Source: an uncultured Streptomyces sp.
GTDB lineage: Bacteria; Actinomycetota; Actinomycetes; Streptomycetales; Streptomycetaceae
Length of the DNA stretch: 64,000 nt
Reading direction: 5' to 3'
Assembly (NCBI RefSeq): GCF_947488945.1
Contig: NZ_CANLBS010000005.1
Coordinates: forward strand, 248,001-312,000
Part shown: in pieces, positions 46,402 to 55,355 of the stretch
Layout of the letters: each line of letters opens with the position of its first letter
How positions within the stretch are numbered: the first letter of the stretch is position 1
The notes under the pieces: generated by a model
The model's database searches: none
Seen by the model: only the letters and a program-made list of their open reading frames with translations
Told to the model about the DNA's origin: nothing
Program-made: the position numbers and the translations under genes

Positions 46402-47577
46402 TCAGAACGCGTACCTGACCCGCAGCCAGGGGGCGTGGGCCGCCAGCAGCTCCCGCATGCGGGCCACGGACCGCTGCTTGACCTCCACGGCGTACCGGAC
46501 GTTGAGGTCCCCGTTCCCGGAGCGCTTGGCCTCCTGGACGGCGGGCTGCCACAGCACCTCCTCGGCCCGGGGGTGCCAGCCGAGGTTCACCTCGTGGAGC
46601 CGCTCGTTGTGGGTGAGCATGATGATCTCGGCGGCCGCCTGCTCCTTCACCCGGGCGGGCAGCACGTCGTCGAGCCGGGTGAGCAGCCCGGCCCAGTCGT
46701 CCTGCCAGCCGGACCGCAGGACGACGGGCGAGAGATTGAAGTGGACCTCGTAGCCCGCGTCCAGGAAGTCGGCTGCCGCCGCGATCCGTTCGGCGACCGG
46801 GCTGGTGCGGATGTCGAGCAGCCGGGAGTCGTCGGCCGGCATCAGCGAGAAGCGCACCCGGGTGCGGCCCCGCGGGTCGAGGGCGAGCAGGTCGGGGTTG
46901 ACGAACTTGGTGGCGAACGAGGCCTTGGCCGTCGGCATCCCCCGGAACGCGGCGATGAGATCGGCGGTGTTGTCGCAGATCAGCGCGTCGACGGAGCAGT
47001 CCCCGTTCTCACCGATGTCGTAGACCCAGGCCTGCGGATCGCACTGGTTGGGCTGGGTCTTGGGGCCCTGGGCGCGTACGTGGCGCCGGACGTGGGCCAC
47101 GATCGCCTCGATGTTGGTGAAGAGGGTGATGGGGTTGGCGAAGCCCTTGCGGCGGGGAACGTAGCAGTAGACGCAGGCCATCGCGCAGCCATTGGACGGA
47201 CCGGGGGCGATCCAGTCGGCCGACCGGCCGTTGGGGCGCGTGGTGAGGGTGTGCTTGACGCCGAGGACGAGCGTCTCCTTCTTGACCCGCACCCAGCGGT
47301 CGATGTTGCCGTCGTTGCCGTGCAGCGAGGGGATGCCCCAGTGGCTGGGAACCTCGGTCACCCGCGCCCCCGGCAGCCGGGCCATGATCTGCCGGCCGCG
47401 CGGCGAGTCCAGGGCCGCCGGTTCCGCGTACACCTCCCGCACGTCGAGCATCCGGCGCGCGGCCGGGCTGTCCCGGAACGGCTGGGGCGGGGTCGACGAC
47501 GGCGGGTCGTCCGGCCACCCGAAAAGCGCCTGCTGCTCCGGCTCCCCGGAACCGGGGCCCGTGGCCCGCCTCTCCAT
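46402..47577 (-). CDS. Spore photoproduct lyase family radical SAM protein
   Basis: A 391-residue radical SAM enzyme. The [4Fe-4S] motif is C131-x3-C135-x2-C138 in SNGCAMACVYCYV, and KHTLTTRPNGRSADWIAPG, DIGENGDCSVDAL and MLTHNERLHEVNLGWHP match SPL proteins. The N-terminal 60 residues are extra and disordered. SPL directly reverses the spore photoproduct thymine dimer in DNA. ATG at 47577 has GGGAG 6 nt upstream. It is 77 nt downstream of the photolyase gene on the same strand, so the two form a photoproduct-repair unit. Confidence 0.88.
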   Translation of the reverse strand: MERRATGPGSGEPEQQALFGWPDDPPSSTPPQPFRDSPAARRMLDVREVYAEPAALDSPRGRQIMARLPGARVTEVPSHWGIPSLHGNDGNIDRWVRVKKETLVLGVKHTLTTRPNGRSADWIAPGPSNGCAMACVYCYVPRRKGFANPITLFTNIEAIVAHVRRHVRAQGPKTQPNQCDPQAWVYDIGENGDCSVDALICDNTADLIAAFRGMPTAKASFATKFVNPDLLALDPRGRTRVRFSLMPADDSRLLDIRTSPVAERIAAAADFLDAGYEVHFNLSPVVLRSGWQDDWAGLLTRLDDVLPARVKEQAAAEIIMLTHNERLHEVNLGWHPRAEEVLWQPAVQEAKRSGNGDLNVRYAVEVKQRSVARMRELLAAHAPWLRVRYAF

Positions 47578-47654
47578 GGTGTCTCCCGTCGTCGTCCGTC
47601 CCGTCCCGCGTACGCGGCGCGTGCCGGCACCCGCCGCCCGCCGCCCGCCGGCGT

Positions 47655-49166
47655 TCAGTCCTCCCGGTCGCGTTCCTGTTCCAGCAGTGCGTCGAGGTCG
47701 CGGAGCCGGTCCAGTCCTCGCACGGCTTGGGACATGCGCGCGTTGTGCGCGAAGCGGTCGCGGTGCCGGTGCAGCAGGTTCCAGTATCCGGCGGTGAAGG
47801 GGCAGGCGTCCTCGCCGACCCGTACGGAGGGCCGGTAGCGGCACGGGCGGCAGAAGTCGCTCATGCGGTCGATGTAGGCGCCGCCGGAGGTGTAGGGCTT
47901 GGTGGTCATCCGGCCCCCGTCGGCGTACTGGGACATGCCCACCACGTTCGGGACCATGACCCAGTCGTAGCCGTCGACGAAGCTGCGGTGGAACCAGTCG
48001 GTGACGGCGCGGGGGTCCCAGCCCCGTTGCAGGGCGAGGCTGCCGAGGAGCATCAGGCGGGGGATGTGGTGCGTCCAGCCGGTGGTCCTCACCTGGTCCA
48101 GGACGTGGGTCAGGCAGTTCGCCCCGGTCGGGTCCGGCGCCAGTTCGGTGAACCAGCCGGGCAGCGGGGCCCGGTGGTCCAGTGCGTTGCTCGCGCGGTA
48201 CTCCTGACCGAAGTACCAGTAGACGTGCCAGACGTACTCGCGCCATCCGGCGATCTGCCGCACGAACCCCTCGGCGCTGTTGAGCGGCGCGTCGCCGGAC
48301 CGCCACCGCGCCTGCGCCCGTTCGACGCACTCGGCGGGGTCCAGCAGGCCGAGGTTGAGCGACGAGGAGAGCAGGCTGTGGCTCATCGTGGCGTCGCCGG
48401 CGAGCATCGCGTCCTCGTACGCGCCGAACGTCGGGAGCCGGTGCTCGACGAAGCGCCGCAGCGCGGCGAGGGCCTCCCGGCGGGTGGCGGGGAAGGCCCG
48501 CGGCCCGTCCTCGCCGACGAACCGGACGTCGCCCTCCCGCGACCAGCGGTCCAGGTCCGCGCGCACCTCGTCGTCGATGGCGCTCTCCCGCGGCCGGTAC
48601 GGGGCGGGTACGCCGAGGTCGCCGGCTCCGCGCGGCGGAGGCTGCCGGTTGTCGTGGTCGAGGTTCCACCGGCCGCCCGCGGGCAGGTCGCCCTCCATCA
48701 GCAGGTCGTGCGTCCGGCGGACCCAGCGGTAGAAGTCCTCCTGGCGCAGGTGGCCCGCGCCGTGTCCGTCCGCCCAGCGCCGGAAGTCGTCGTGGCCGAC
48801 GAGGAATCCCCGGGCCGGCAGCACACGCACGGAGGGCAGGGCGTCCACGAAGGCACGGGCCGCGTGGGAGGTGGGATGGTGCACGGTGACCGGGGCGTCA
48901 CCGACGGCCTCCCGCAGCCCGGCACGGTAGGTGTCGGCCTTGACGTACCGCACCCGGTCGCCGAGCTCGGCGGCCCGGTGGCGCATCGCCGACAGGATCA
49001 GATGGGCCTTGGCCCGGTGGAAGCGCCGCCGCCGGAAGACGTTCCGGGACTCGATCATCAGCAGCGGGGCGTCCCGGTGCGGGCCGCCGTGCGCCGGATC
49101 GACGAAGTGCGGGCCGAGCTGGTCGCCGAACAACCAGTGGACGGTGCCGGTTCCTTCCGCCGTCAT
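47655..49166 (-). CDS. Iron-sulfur cryptochrome/photolyase ((6-4) photolyase type, PhrB-like)
   Basis: A 503-residue protein. The N-terminal antenna domain begins VHWLFGDQLGPHF. Four cysteines, C351 (GANCLTHVL), C439 and C442 (DFCRPCRY) and C455 (EDACPF), match the cluster ligands of the FeS-BCP group typified by Agrobacterium PhrB. The FAD-domain segments HSLLSSSLNLGLLDP and GWREYVWHVYWYFG support this. Members repair (6-4) photoproducts with blue light. GTG/ATG at 49166. It is upstream of SPL in the same direction. Confidence 0.9.
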   Translation of the reverse strand: MTAEGTGTVHWLFGDQLGPHFVDPAHGGPHRDAPLLMIESRNVFRRRRFHRAKAHLILSAMRHRAAELGDRVRYVKADTYRAGLREAVGDAPVTVHHPTSHAARAFVDALPSVRVLPARGFLVGHDDFRRWADGHGAGHLRQEDFYRWVRRTHDLLMEGDLPAGGRWNLDHDNRQPPPRGAGDLGVPAPYRPRESAIDDEVRADLDRWSREGDVRFVGEDGPRAFPATRREALAALRRFVEHRLPTFGAYEDAMLAGDATMSHSLLSSSLNLGLLDPAECVERAQARWRSGDAPLNSAEGFVRQIAGWREYVWHVYWYFGQEYRASNALDHRAPLPGWFTELAPDPTGANCLTHVLDQVRTTGWTHHIPRLMLLGSLALQRGWDPRAVTDWFHRSFVDGYDWVMVPNVVGMSQYADGGRMTTKPYTSGGAYIDRMSDFCRPCRYRPSVRVGEDACPFTAGYWNLLHRHRDRFAHNARMSQAVRGLDRLRDLDALLEQERDRED

Positions 49167-49300
49167 ACCGCGTGCTCCCTCGACGATCCACGGTCCGCTG
49201 CCCGGCCCGCCGGACCGGGGGCCGAGGCGTCCACCTCCGGATCAAAGCGCACGGGGATGCGGGCGGCGGACCGCACACGCCGGTGACCGGCCGGCTTCAC

Positions 49301-49347
49301 GCCCGCGAGGGCACCCGCCGGTGGTTCCGGCGCATGCCCTCGCGGGC
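49301..49347 (-). terminator. Hairpin after the alcohol dehydrogenase gene
   Basis: GCCCGCGAGGGCA (49301-49313) and its complement (49335-49347) form a 13-bp stem with a smaller GCCGG/CCGGC stem inside. It lies between the dehydrogenase stop and the photolyase start on the minus strand. Confidence 0.75.
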
Positions 49348-49424
49348 CCGTCCGAGGCGTCCGGGGAGGGAAGCAGGGCCGGCGGGCCGGCCGACGTCCC
49401 CCGTTCAGCGGGCCGGCCGGTTCG

Positions 49425-50465
49425 TCAGATCGTCGCCGTGTCGATCACGAAGCGGTACCGGACGTCGCTGTTCAGCACGCGCTCGTACGCCTCGTTGATC
49501 TCGGACGCGCCGATCAGCTCGATCTCCGCCCCGAACCCGTGCTCGGCGCAGAAGTCCAGCATCTCCTGGGTCTCCGCGATGCCGCCGATCGCGGACCCCG
49601 ACAGGGACTTCCGTCCGCCGATCAGGGAGAAGAGGTTGACGGAGACGGGCTCCTCCGGGGCGCCGACGTTGACCAGCGCGCCGTCCGTCTTCAGCAGCGA
49701 GAGGTAGGCGCCGAGGTCCAGCGGCGCGGACACCGTGGAGAGGATGACGTCGAACGTGCCGCGCAGTTCCTCGAAGGTCTTCGGGTCGCTGGTGGCGAAG
49801 TAGTGGTCGGCGCCGAGCTTCAGGCCGTCCTCCCGCTTGCGCAGGGACTGGGACAGGACGGTCACCTCCGCGCCGAGCGCGTGCGCGATCTTGACGCCCA
49901 CGTGCCCGAGGCCGCCCATGCCGAGCACGGCGACCTTCTTGCCCGGGCCGGCGTTCCAGCGCTTCAGCGGGGAGTACGTGGTGATGCCCGCGCAGAGCAG
50001 CGGGGCGGCGACGTCCAGCGCCAGGCCGTCGGGGATGCGCAGGGTGTACTTCTCGTCCACCACGATGTGGGTGGAGTAGCCGCCGTAGGTGGGCTCGCCG
50101 TTCTTGTCGAGCGCGTTGTACGTGCCGGTGTTGCCCCGGGTGCAGTACTGCTCCAGACCGGCCTCGCAGTTCTCGCACGCGCGGCACGAGTCGACCATGC
50201 AGCCGACGCCCACCCGGTCGCCGACGGTGAACGCGGTGACGCCGGGGCCGACCTCGGCGACGATCCCGGCTATCTCGTGGCCGGGCACCATCGGGAAGAT
50301 GCCTTCGCCCCAGCCGTCGCGGGCCTGGTGGATGTCCGAGTGGCAGATGCCGGCGAACTTGATGTCGATGAGTACGTCGAACTCGCCGACCGCGCGGCGC
50401 TCGATGGTCGTGCGCTCCAGCGGAGCCTTGGCGGACGGGGCTGCGTACGCGGCGACAGTGGTCAT
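49425..50465 (-). CDS. Zinc-dependent NAD(P) alcohol dehydrogenase, CAD/YahK type
   Basis: A 346-residue enzyme. Catalytic zinc ligands are C41 (AGICHSDIH) and H63 with E64 (VPGHEIAG); structural zinc ligands are C94, C97, C100 and C108. The cofactor motif is [14 protein letters not shown]. These features fit the cinnamyl-alcohol-dehydrogenase-like group of broad-range aldehyde reductases. ATG at 50465 has GGAG about 8 nt upstream. It lies 80 nt downstream of the two-HTH regulator gene in the same direction and may be under its control. Confidence 0.92.
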   Translation of the reverse strand: MTTVAAYAAPSAKAPLERTTIERRAVGEFDVLIDIKFAGICHSDIHQARDGWGEGIFPMVPGHEIAGIVAEVGPGVTAFTVGDRVGVGCMVDSCRACENCEAGLEQYCTRGNTGTYNALDKNGEPTYGGYSTHIVVDEKYTLRIPDGLALDVAAPLLCAGITTYSPLKRWNAGPGKKVAVLGMGGLGHVGVKIAHALGAEVTVLSQSLRKREDGLKLGADHYFATSDPKTFEELRGTFDVILSTVSAPLDLGAYLSLLKTDGALVNVGAPEEPVSVNLFSLIGGRKSLSGSAIGGIAETQEMLDFCAEHGFGAEIELIGASEINEAYERVLNSDVRYRFVIDTATI

Positions 50466-50545
50466 GCGGAGAACTCCTCAGAAGTGGATCATGCCCGGCG
50501 GCTTTCGGTCCGGGCACCCCTCCAGGGTGCCCCACTCCGGAGCCT

Positions 50546-51556
50546 TCACCCGGGTCCGGGCCCCGCGTGCGTCCGCTCGCGGGCCGCCGGGCCGTCCGGG
50601 TCGACGGGACCGGGCAGGGCGACGGCGCGTACGAACGCGTCGGCGAAGACGTCGCAGACCTCCTCGACCGGGGGGAAGCCCATCCCGGGCACGTGTTCCG
50701 CGACCGGGCGGATCAGCAGGTGCATGATCAGCGGGCTGGTCATCTGGTGCATCAGCAGGAACGGCGGCAGGTCGCGGACGCGGTGCGCGTCGATCTCGGC
50801 GGTGAGCCACTGCGTGATGTCCGCGAACGGGCGGGTGTTGAGGTACTCCAGGAAAGGGCGCACCGACGCGTCCTTGGGCCGGGCGAGGACCTCGGCCATC
50901 AGCGCCGGCACGACCCGCGGTTCGCGGCCGAGCGCGGCGGCCATGCGGCGGTAGACCTCGCCGACCGTGGTCCGCAGGTCGGCCGGGCCCGCGGCCAGTA
51001 CCTCCTTGATGTCCACGATCGGGGTGTACCGGTGGAAGATGGCGCGGAGCAGGCCGTCCCGGCCGCCGAAGACGGCGTAGAGGCTGTGCACGGAGCAGTC
51101 GGCGACGGCGGCGATGCGTTCGAGGGACACGGCCGCGATCCCGTCGTCGCTGATGAGGGCGGCCCCGGCGTCGACGGCCCGTTCGCGTACGGGCTTCTGC
51201 CCGCCCGGATCGACGCCCGCGGCGCGCACCGCTTCGTCGAGGGCGTGCCGCGTCCCGCCGAGGCGGCGCAGCAGGGTACTGCGCGAGATGCCGGCCTCCT
51301 GGGCGACGGCCTGCATCGGCACGTCACCCACCTCCGCGCCGCGCGTCCGGGCCACCCGCAGGGCCGCTCGGACCAGATCGTCCGGGACGCGGACGCCGCG
51401 ACCGGTCCCCTCCCCCGCGGCCGCCTGCGCCGCTCCGGCCTCCGCCGCGGTCCCGGCCGCCTCGGTTGCCTCCGCCGCACCGGGCGCAGGCCCGTTCACC
51501 GTCGCGCCGTCCGCCACGGGACCTGGTTCCGGAACACCCTTGTTTGACACACGCAT
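50546..51556 (-). CDS. TetR-like regulator with two HTH domains
   Basis: A 336-residue protein. After a 55-residue disordered Ala/Gly-rich start, residues 58-112 look like a TetR_N domain (VRAALRVARTRGAEVGDVPM, AVAQEAGISRSTLLRRLGG). Residues 122-178 look like a second (RERAVDAGAALISDDGIAAV, IAAVADCSVHSLYAVFGGRD). The remainder is a TetR-type ligand-binding domain. Two successive HTH domains in one TetR chain are unusual. ATG at 51556. It is divergent from the membrane protein at 51715, with an inverted repeat in between, so it probably represses that gene and itself. Confidence 0.82.
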   Translation of the reverse strand: MRVSNKGVPEPGPVADGATVNGPAPGAAEATEAAGTAAEAGAAQAAAGEGTGRGVRVPDDLVRAALRVARTRGAEVGDVPMQAVAQEAGISRSTLLRRLGGTRHALDEAVRAAGVDPGGQKPVRERAVDAGAALISDDGIAAVSLERIAAVADCSVHSLYAVFGGRDGLLRAIFHRYTPIVDIKEVLAAGPADLRTTVGEVYRRMAAALGREPRVVPALMAEVLARPKDASVRPFLEYLNTRPFADITQWLTAEIDAHRVRDLPPFLLMHQMTSPLIMHLLIRPVAEHVPGMGFPPVEEVCDVFADAFVRAVALPGPVDPDGPAARERTHAGPGPG

Positions 51557-51582
51557 CAACCTACCCTTTACTCCTGTATCAA
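51544..51582. promoter_or_regulatory. Inverted repeat at the regulator start (putative operator)
   Basis: TTGACACA (51544-51551) and TGTATCAA (51575-51582) are inverted with one mismatch and a 23-nt spacer. They flank the start of the two-HTH regulator gene and lie 130 nt before the divergent membrane protein gene. The wide spacing would suit a protein with two DNA-binding domains, which is inference. Confidence 0.4.
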
Positions 51583-51714
51583 GTTCTACGGACCACCTGC
51601 CGCGACCGCCCCGTGGCGCCCCCGCGAGTGGGCCGTCCGCCACCACTCTGCCTTTCGGCGCCGCGGCCCTCCGGCACGGGTCCGCCGACCACGCAGCTCA
51701 CCAGGAAGCCCACC

Positions 51715-52755
51715 ATGTCTCCGCACACCCCTCCGCCCGAAACTGCCGCGCCCGAAGCCGCCGGGCCCGCGGGCCCGGCCCGCAAGCTCGTCGTCCTCGT
51801 CCTGGGCCTGGCCGCCGTCGTGGTCGCCATGCTCGGTGCGTTCGCCCTGCCCGCCGTGCACAGCGGCCCGCATTCCATACCCGTCGGCGTGACCGGCCCG
51901 GCGCAAGCCGTGTCGGCGGTCACCGAGGCCCTGTCGGGGGACGAGTGGGCCGTCACCGCCTACGACGACGAGCGGACGCTGAAGTCCGCCGTGGAGGACC
52001 GGGACGTCATGGGCGGCATCGCCCTGAGTCCGGGCCACGTCACCGCCTTCGCCGCCACGGCCGGGGGCGCACAGTCCACCGCGGCTCTCACGGGCGTCGC
52101 CCACGCACTCGCCGCCCAGCAGAGTGCCGAGGTGACCGTCACCGACCTCGCCCCGTTCCCCGCCGACGACCCCAAGGGCGCGGGCTTCGCCGCGGCGGCC
52201 CTCCCCATGGTCTTCGGCGGAATGTTCCCGGCGGTACTGCTCACCCGGCTCTTCCCGGGCCACGCGGGTCTGCGCCTGCGCCTGCTCGGCGGGCTCGCCT
52301 TCGCCCTGGTCGCGGGCTTCGCCGTCACCGCCTTCCTGCAGTTCGCGACCGGTTCGATCGACGGCGGCCACCTGCTCAGCGGGCTCGGGATGTCGCTCGG
52401 CATGGCCGCCCTCGTCCTGACGCTGCTGGGGCTGGAGGCCGTCCTCGGCATGCCCGGCTTCGGGCTCGGCGCCGCCGTGGTGATGCTCCTCGGCAACCCG
52501 CTCTCCGGCCTGGCGAGCGGCCCCCACTGGCTGCCCGACGGCTGGGCGGCGTTCGGACAGCTTCTGCCGCCCGGCGCGTCGGGGAGCCTGCTGCGCGCCA
52601 ACGCGTTCTTCGACGGCACCGGGGCGGGCACGCCCGCCCTCGTACTGGGCTGCTGGGCGGTGTTCGGCATCGCACTGATGCTGGTCTCCGACCGGCTCGG
52701 CCGGAAGGCCGCCGCCGCGGAGTCGGAGCCACGGTCCCTGCCTCGGCCCGCCTGA
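51715..52755 (+). CDS. ABC-2/YhgE-like membrane protein
   Basis: A 346-residue protein. One N-terminal transmembrane helix (LVVLVLGLAAVVVAMLGAFA) is followed by an extracytoplasmic domain of about 120 residues, then four or five helices (MVFGGMFPAVLLTRLF, LLGGLAFALVAGFAVTAFL, LGMAALVLTLLGLEAVLGM, LVLGCWAVFGIALMLVS). This is the layout of single-chain ABC-2-type permease relatives without an encoded ATPase. ATG at 51715 has AGGAAG 6 nt upstream. Control by the divergent TetR-like protein suggests a drug- or lipid-linked export role. Confidence 0.78.
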   Translation: MSPHTPPPETAAPEAAGPAGPARKLVVLVLGLAAVVVAMLGAFALPAVHSGPHSIPVGVTGPAQAVSAVTEALSGDEWAVTAYDDERTLKSAVEDRDVMGGIALSPGHVTAFAATAGGAQSTAALTGVAHALAAQQSAEVTVTDLAPFPADDPKGAGFAAAALPMVFGGMFPAVLLTRLFPGHAGLRLRLLGGLAFALVAGFAVTAFLQFATGSIDGGHLLSGLGMSLGMAALVLTLLGLEAVLGMPGFGLGAAVVMLLGNPLSGLASGPHWLPDGWAAFGQLLPPGASGSLLRANAFFDGTGAGTPALVLGCWAVFGIALMLVSDRLGRKAAAAESEPRSLPRPA

Positions 52756-52834
52756 GCCCCCGGGCGATGGCGCACGACGCGCGGGGGCGCTCGTGCCCCT
52801 TGGGCCCGGTCCGCCCACGCGTGTCCGGGCCCCG

Positions 52835-52855
52835 CCCGCCCGAGTCCCGGGCGGG
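52835..52855. terminator. Hairpin after the ABC-2-like gene
   Basis: CCCGCCCG (52835-52842) and CGGGCGGG (52848-52855) form an 8-bp stem with a 5-nt loop between convergent genes. Confidence 0.6.
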
Positions 52856-52875
52856 GTCGCACGCCGTGCGGCCGG

Positions 52876-52909
52876 GGCCGGGGGCCTCAGTGGTGGACGG
52901 CCCCCGGCC
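52876..52909. terminator. Hairpin straddling the stop of the zinc-ribbon gene
   Basis: GGCCGGGGGCC (52876-52886) and its complement (52899-52909) form an 11-bp stem whose loop contains the TGA of the minus-strand gene. Confidence 0.55.
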
Positions 52910-53123
52910 GCCGCTCGGGCATCGCCCCGTGCGACGTGTCGAACGCGGCAGCGCCCGATCCCTCGCACCTCGGGCACCCGGCGGTGTGGCACGGGCCGGG
53001 GCCCCAGTGCGGGACGTAGATTCCCAAGGTCTTGTGCCGGTCGATCACGGTCTCGACGGGCTGTTCGCAGGCCGGACAGACATGGCCGCCCTGCCTCGTG
53101 CTTCGACGCTCGGTTCTGGCCAT
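52887..53123 (-). CDS. Small zinc-ribbon-like protein
   Basis: A 78-residue protein. Cys pairs in GGHVCPACEQPV and in CHTAGCPRCEGSG are spaced for a zinc ribbon or two treble-clef knuckles, and His residues occur throughout. ATG at 53123. There is no transmembrane segment. Such small proteins are common in Streptomyces genomes with unknown function. Its 3' end lies in a hairpin shared with the convergent gene. Confidence 0.75.
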   Translation of the reverse strand: MARTERRSTRQGGHVCPACEQPVETVIDRHKTLGIYVPHWGPGPCHTAGCPRCEGSGAAAFDTSHGAMPERRPGAVHH

Positions 53124-53229
53124 GGTTCCACGGTAGGCCCGCAGGGGACGCCGGCCGACTCCTCCGGTCCTCCGCCTCGCCGTTTCCCGCGGCGGTCGAC
53201 AGGCGGTTCCCCGGCCGTGCGCCATGTGG

Positions 53230-53964
53230 TCAGGACGGGCGGGTCGACACCAGCACCCCGACCCGGTCGATGCGGTGCTCCGGGTTGTCCAGGCTGTCGC
53301 GCCAGTGGTTGCCCGCGGCGTCGTCCTCCGGGGTGGCGCAGGTGGAGAGAGTGATCATAGCGCGGGTCGGCTTCTCGCCCGGCTTCCCCGGCACCTCCGC
53401 CCGCTGCTGGGCGAGGGAGCGCTCGGAGCGGAACGAGGTCGTGCGGCTCTGCGTGATCCGGTACTCGTACACCGTGCCGCCCTCCGTGACGTACACGGGG
53501 TCGCCCTCGTCCAGGGCCGGCAGGTCGTACAGCGGGCCCCCGGCGGTGATCCGGTGGGCCGTGACCAGGTAGTTCCCGATGTCGCCCGGCCCGACGCCGC
53601 CGTCCTCGCCGTACGGACTGGCGGCCACGCCCCGGTCCTGGATACGGGTCCCGGGCGCGTCGTCCGTCGTTCCCTCGTAGGGAACCACGCGCAGATCGGT
53701 GACCCCGACGGTCGGGAGCGTGAGCGCGGCGGTCTCGGTGCGCGGGTCGGTCCGGTCGGCGGGCGGCGTCCGGTCCGCGGCCGGGCCGGCGGACGCGGCG
53801 GCGACGACCGCGGGCGGCGGCGCCTGCGCGGCCGCCACGGGGGCCCCGACGGTGAGCACGGCCAGCGCGGCGGCGGCGCAGAACCGGGCGGCGCGGCCGG
53901 ACCCGTCCGGCGCCCGGGTGAGGCGGGCGGAACGGGTGGGGCGGGCGGGGCGAGAAGGGTGCAC
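53230..53964 (-). CDS. Class E-type sortase (transpeptidase)
   Basis: A 244-residue protein. An N-terminal signal or membrane anchor (AARFCAAAALAVLTVGAPVA, residues 25-44) and a Pro/Ala spacer precede the sortase beta-barrel. His137 (LVTAHRIT), Cys209 (ITLSTCATPED) and an Arg at 231 or 234 (EHRIDRVG) form the catalytic triad. Streptomyces class E sortases attach chaplins and other LAXTG proteins to the cell wall. No substrate gene is next to it. The GTG at 53964 has a poor ribosome binding site, so the start is uncertain. Confidence 0.85.
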   Translation of the reverse strand: MHPSRPARPTRSARLTRAPDGSGRAARFCAAAALAVLTVGAPVAAAQAPPPAVVAAASAGPAADRTPPADRTDPRTETAALTLPTVGVTDLRVVPYEGTTDDAPGTRIQDRGVAASPYGEDGGVGPGDIGNYLVTAHRITAGGPLYDLPALDEGDPVYVTEGGTVYEYRITQSRTTSFRSERSLAQQRAEVPGKPGEKPTRAMITLSTCATPEDDAAGNHWRDSLDNPEHRIDRVGVLVSTRPS

Positions 53965-54186
53965 GGCGGAGTCCGGATCTGGCCGGTGACGACTGGTGGG
54001 TGCGGCGAGGGAACGTGGTGCGGGAGACGGAACGCCTCCCGCACCTCCAGTACAGCACCGGCGGCGCGCCCGCGCCCCTCCGACGAGGTGCGGCCGGACG
54101 ACCGGGCCGACCGTGGGCTCCACGCCCGGCGCCGCGTGCTCGGGCCCGGTCCGGCCGCCGTGAACCGTTCAACCGGCTCTCCGCCG

Positions 54187-54228
54187 ACCCGTACCCGTAC
54201 CCGTACCCGTACCGATTTCGATACGGGT
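54187..54228. repeat. ACCCGT hexamer repeats ending in an inverted repeat
   Basis: Four tandem ACCCGT hexamers (54187-54210) run into ACCCGTA (54205-54211), which is inverted against TACGGGT (54222-54228). This is in the 563-bp divergent gap between sortase and modA. It could form a small hairpin or serve as a regulator site for the molybdate operon. The gap has no gene. Confidence 0.5.
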
Positions 54229-54527
54229 GTCTCTGCCGATCCCCTGCGGGAACCGTTCTCGTAGAAACACATATGCCAGCCGATACCCTCACCGTCGCAT
54301 CTTGTGCGAAGCAACCATGGGTGTATTCCTTGCATCTGCGGCAGTATCATCAAGGGTCGTTCCGGGAGTGGCGCCGGACGGCCGTACGCCCGACCGCGGA
54401 ACCGACGCGCGAGCACCGTGTGGTTGGCGGTGCCGCGGTCACGTCGGCCGACCGGGGCGGCGGGGAGCGAAGTCGGTCCGCCGGGGCCGCAGGTGACGCG
54501 TCCGCGAGGACGAGAGGGAGCAGACCC

Positions 54528-55355
54528 GTGATGACCCGTACCGCGAGGCGTACCCGCCGCACGCTCACGATGGCCGGTGCCGGAACCGCCGTACTGCTGG
54601 CCCTGAGCGCGTGTTCGTCGTCGTCCGACGACGCGTCCGAGGCGTCGGATCCCTCCGCTTCGGCGCCTTCGGGAGAGGTCTCGGGCCCGGTGACGGTGTT
54701 CGCGGCGGCATCCCTCAAGGAGAGTTTCACCGCGCTGGGCAAGGAGTTCGAGACCGAACACCCCGGCACCGAGGTCACCTTCAGCTTCGGCGGCAGCGAC
54801 TCCCTCGCGGCGAGCATCACCGGCGGCGCCCCGGCCGACGTCTTCGCCTCGGCCAGCCCGAAGACGATGAAGATCGTCACCGATGCCGGGGACGCCTCCG
54901 GCACGCCCGTCACCTTCGTCCGCAACCAGTTGGAGATCGCCACCCTGCCGGGCAACCCCGACGAGATCTCTTCCCTCAGGGACCTCACCGGGCCGGACCT
55001 GAAGGTGGTGCTGTGCGACGCGGAGGTGCCGTGCGGCGCCGCGGCACAGAAGGCCCTGGACGCCGCCGGCCTGAAAGTCACCCCCGTCTCCTACGAACAG
55101 GACGTCAAGTCCGCACTGACGAAGGTAGAACTGAAGGAGGCCGACGCGGCCGTCGTCTACACGACCGATGTGCGCGCGGCGGATGGCAAGGTGGAGGGCG
55201 TGGACTTCCCCGAATCGGCCGACGCCGTCAACGACTACCCGATCGTCCGGCTCAAGGACACCCGGAACGCCGGGGCGGCCGAGGCGTTCATCGCCCTGGT
55301 GCGGTCCGACGCGGGTCAGAAGATCCTGACCGGGGCCGGGTTCCTCAAGCCGTGA
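54528..55355 (+). CDS. modA: Molybdate ABC transporter substrate-binding lipoprotein ModA
   Basis: A 275-residue lipoprotein: signal peptide with lipobox LSAC (Cys29), Ser/Asp-rich spacer, then the ModA fold. VTVFAAASLKESFTALGKEF and FGGSDSLAASITGGAPADVF carry the anion-binding Ser residues; VEGVDFPESADAVNDYPIV is typical of the C-terminal lobe. It captures molybdate or tungstate outside the cell. GTG at 54528 with GGGAG 7 nt upstream is preferred; ATG at 54531 is adjacent. The stop overlaps modB by 4 nt. Confidence 0.93.
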   Translation: MMTRTARRTRRTLTMAGAGTAVLLALSACSSSSDDASEASDPSASAPSGEVSGPVTVFAAASLKESFTALGKEFETEHPGTEVTFSFGGSDSLAASITGGAPADVFASASPKTMKIVTDAGDASGTPVTFVRNQLEIATLPGNPDEISSLRDLTGPDLKVVLCDAEVPCGAAAQKALDAAGLKVTPVSYEQDVKSALTKVELKEADAAVVYTTDVRAADGKVEGVDFPESADAVNDYPIVRLKDTRNAGAAEAFIALVRSDAGQKILTGAGFLKP

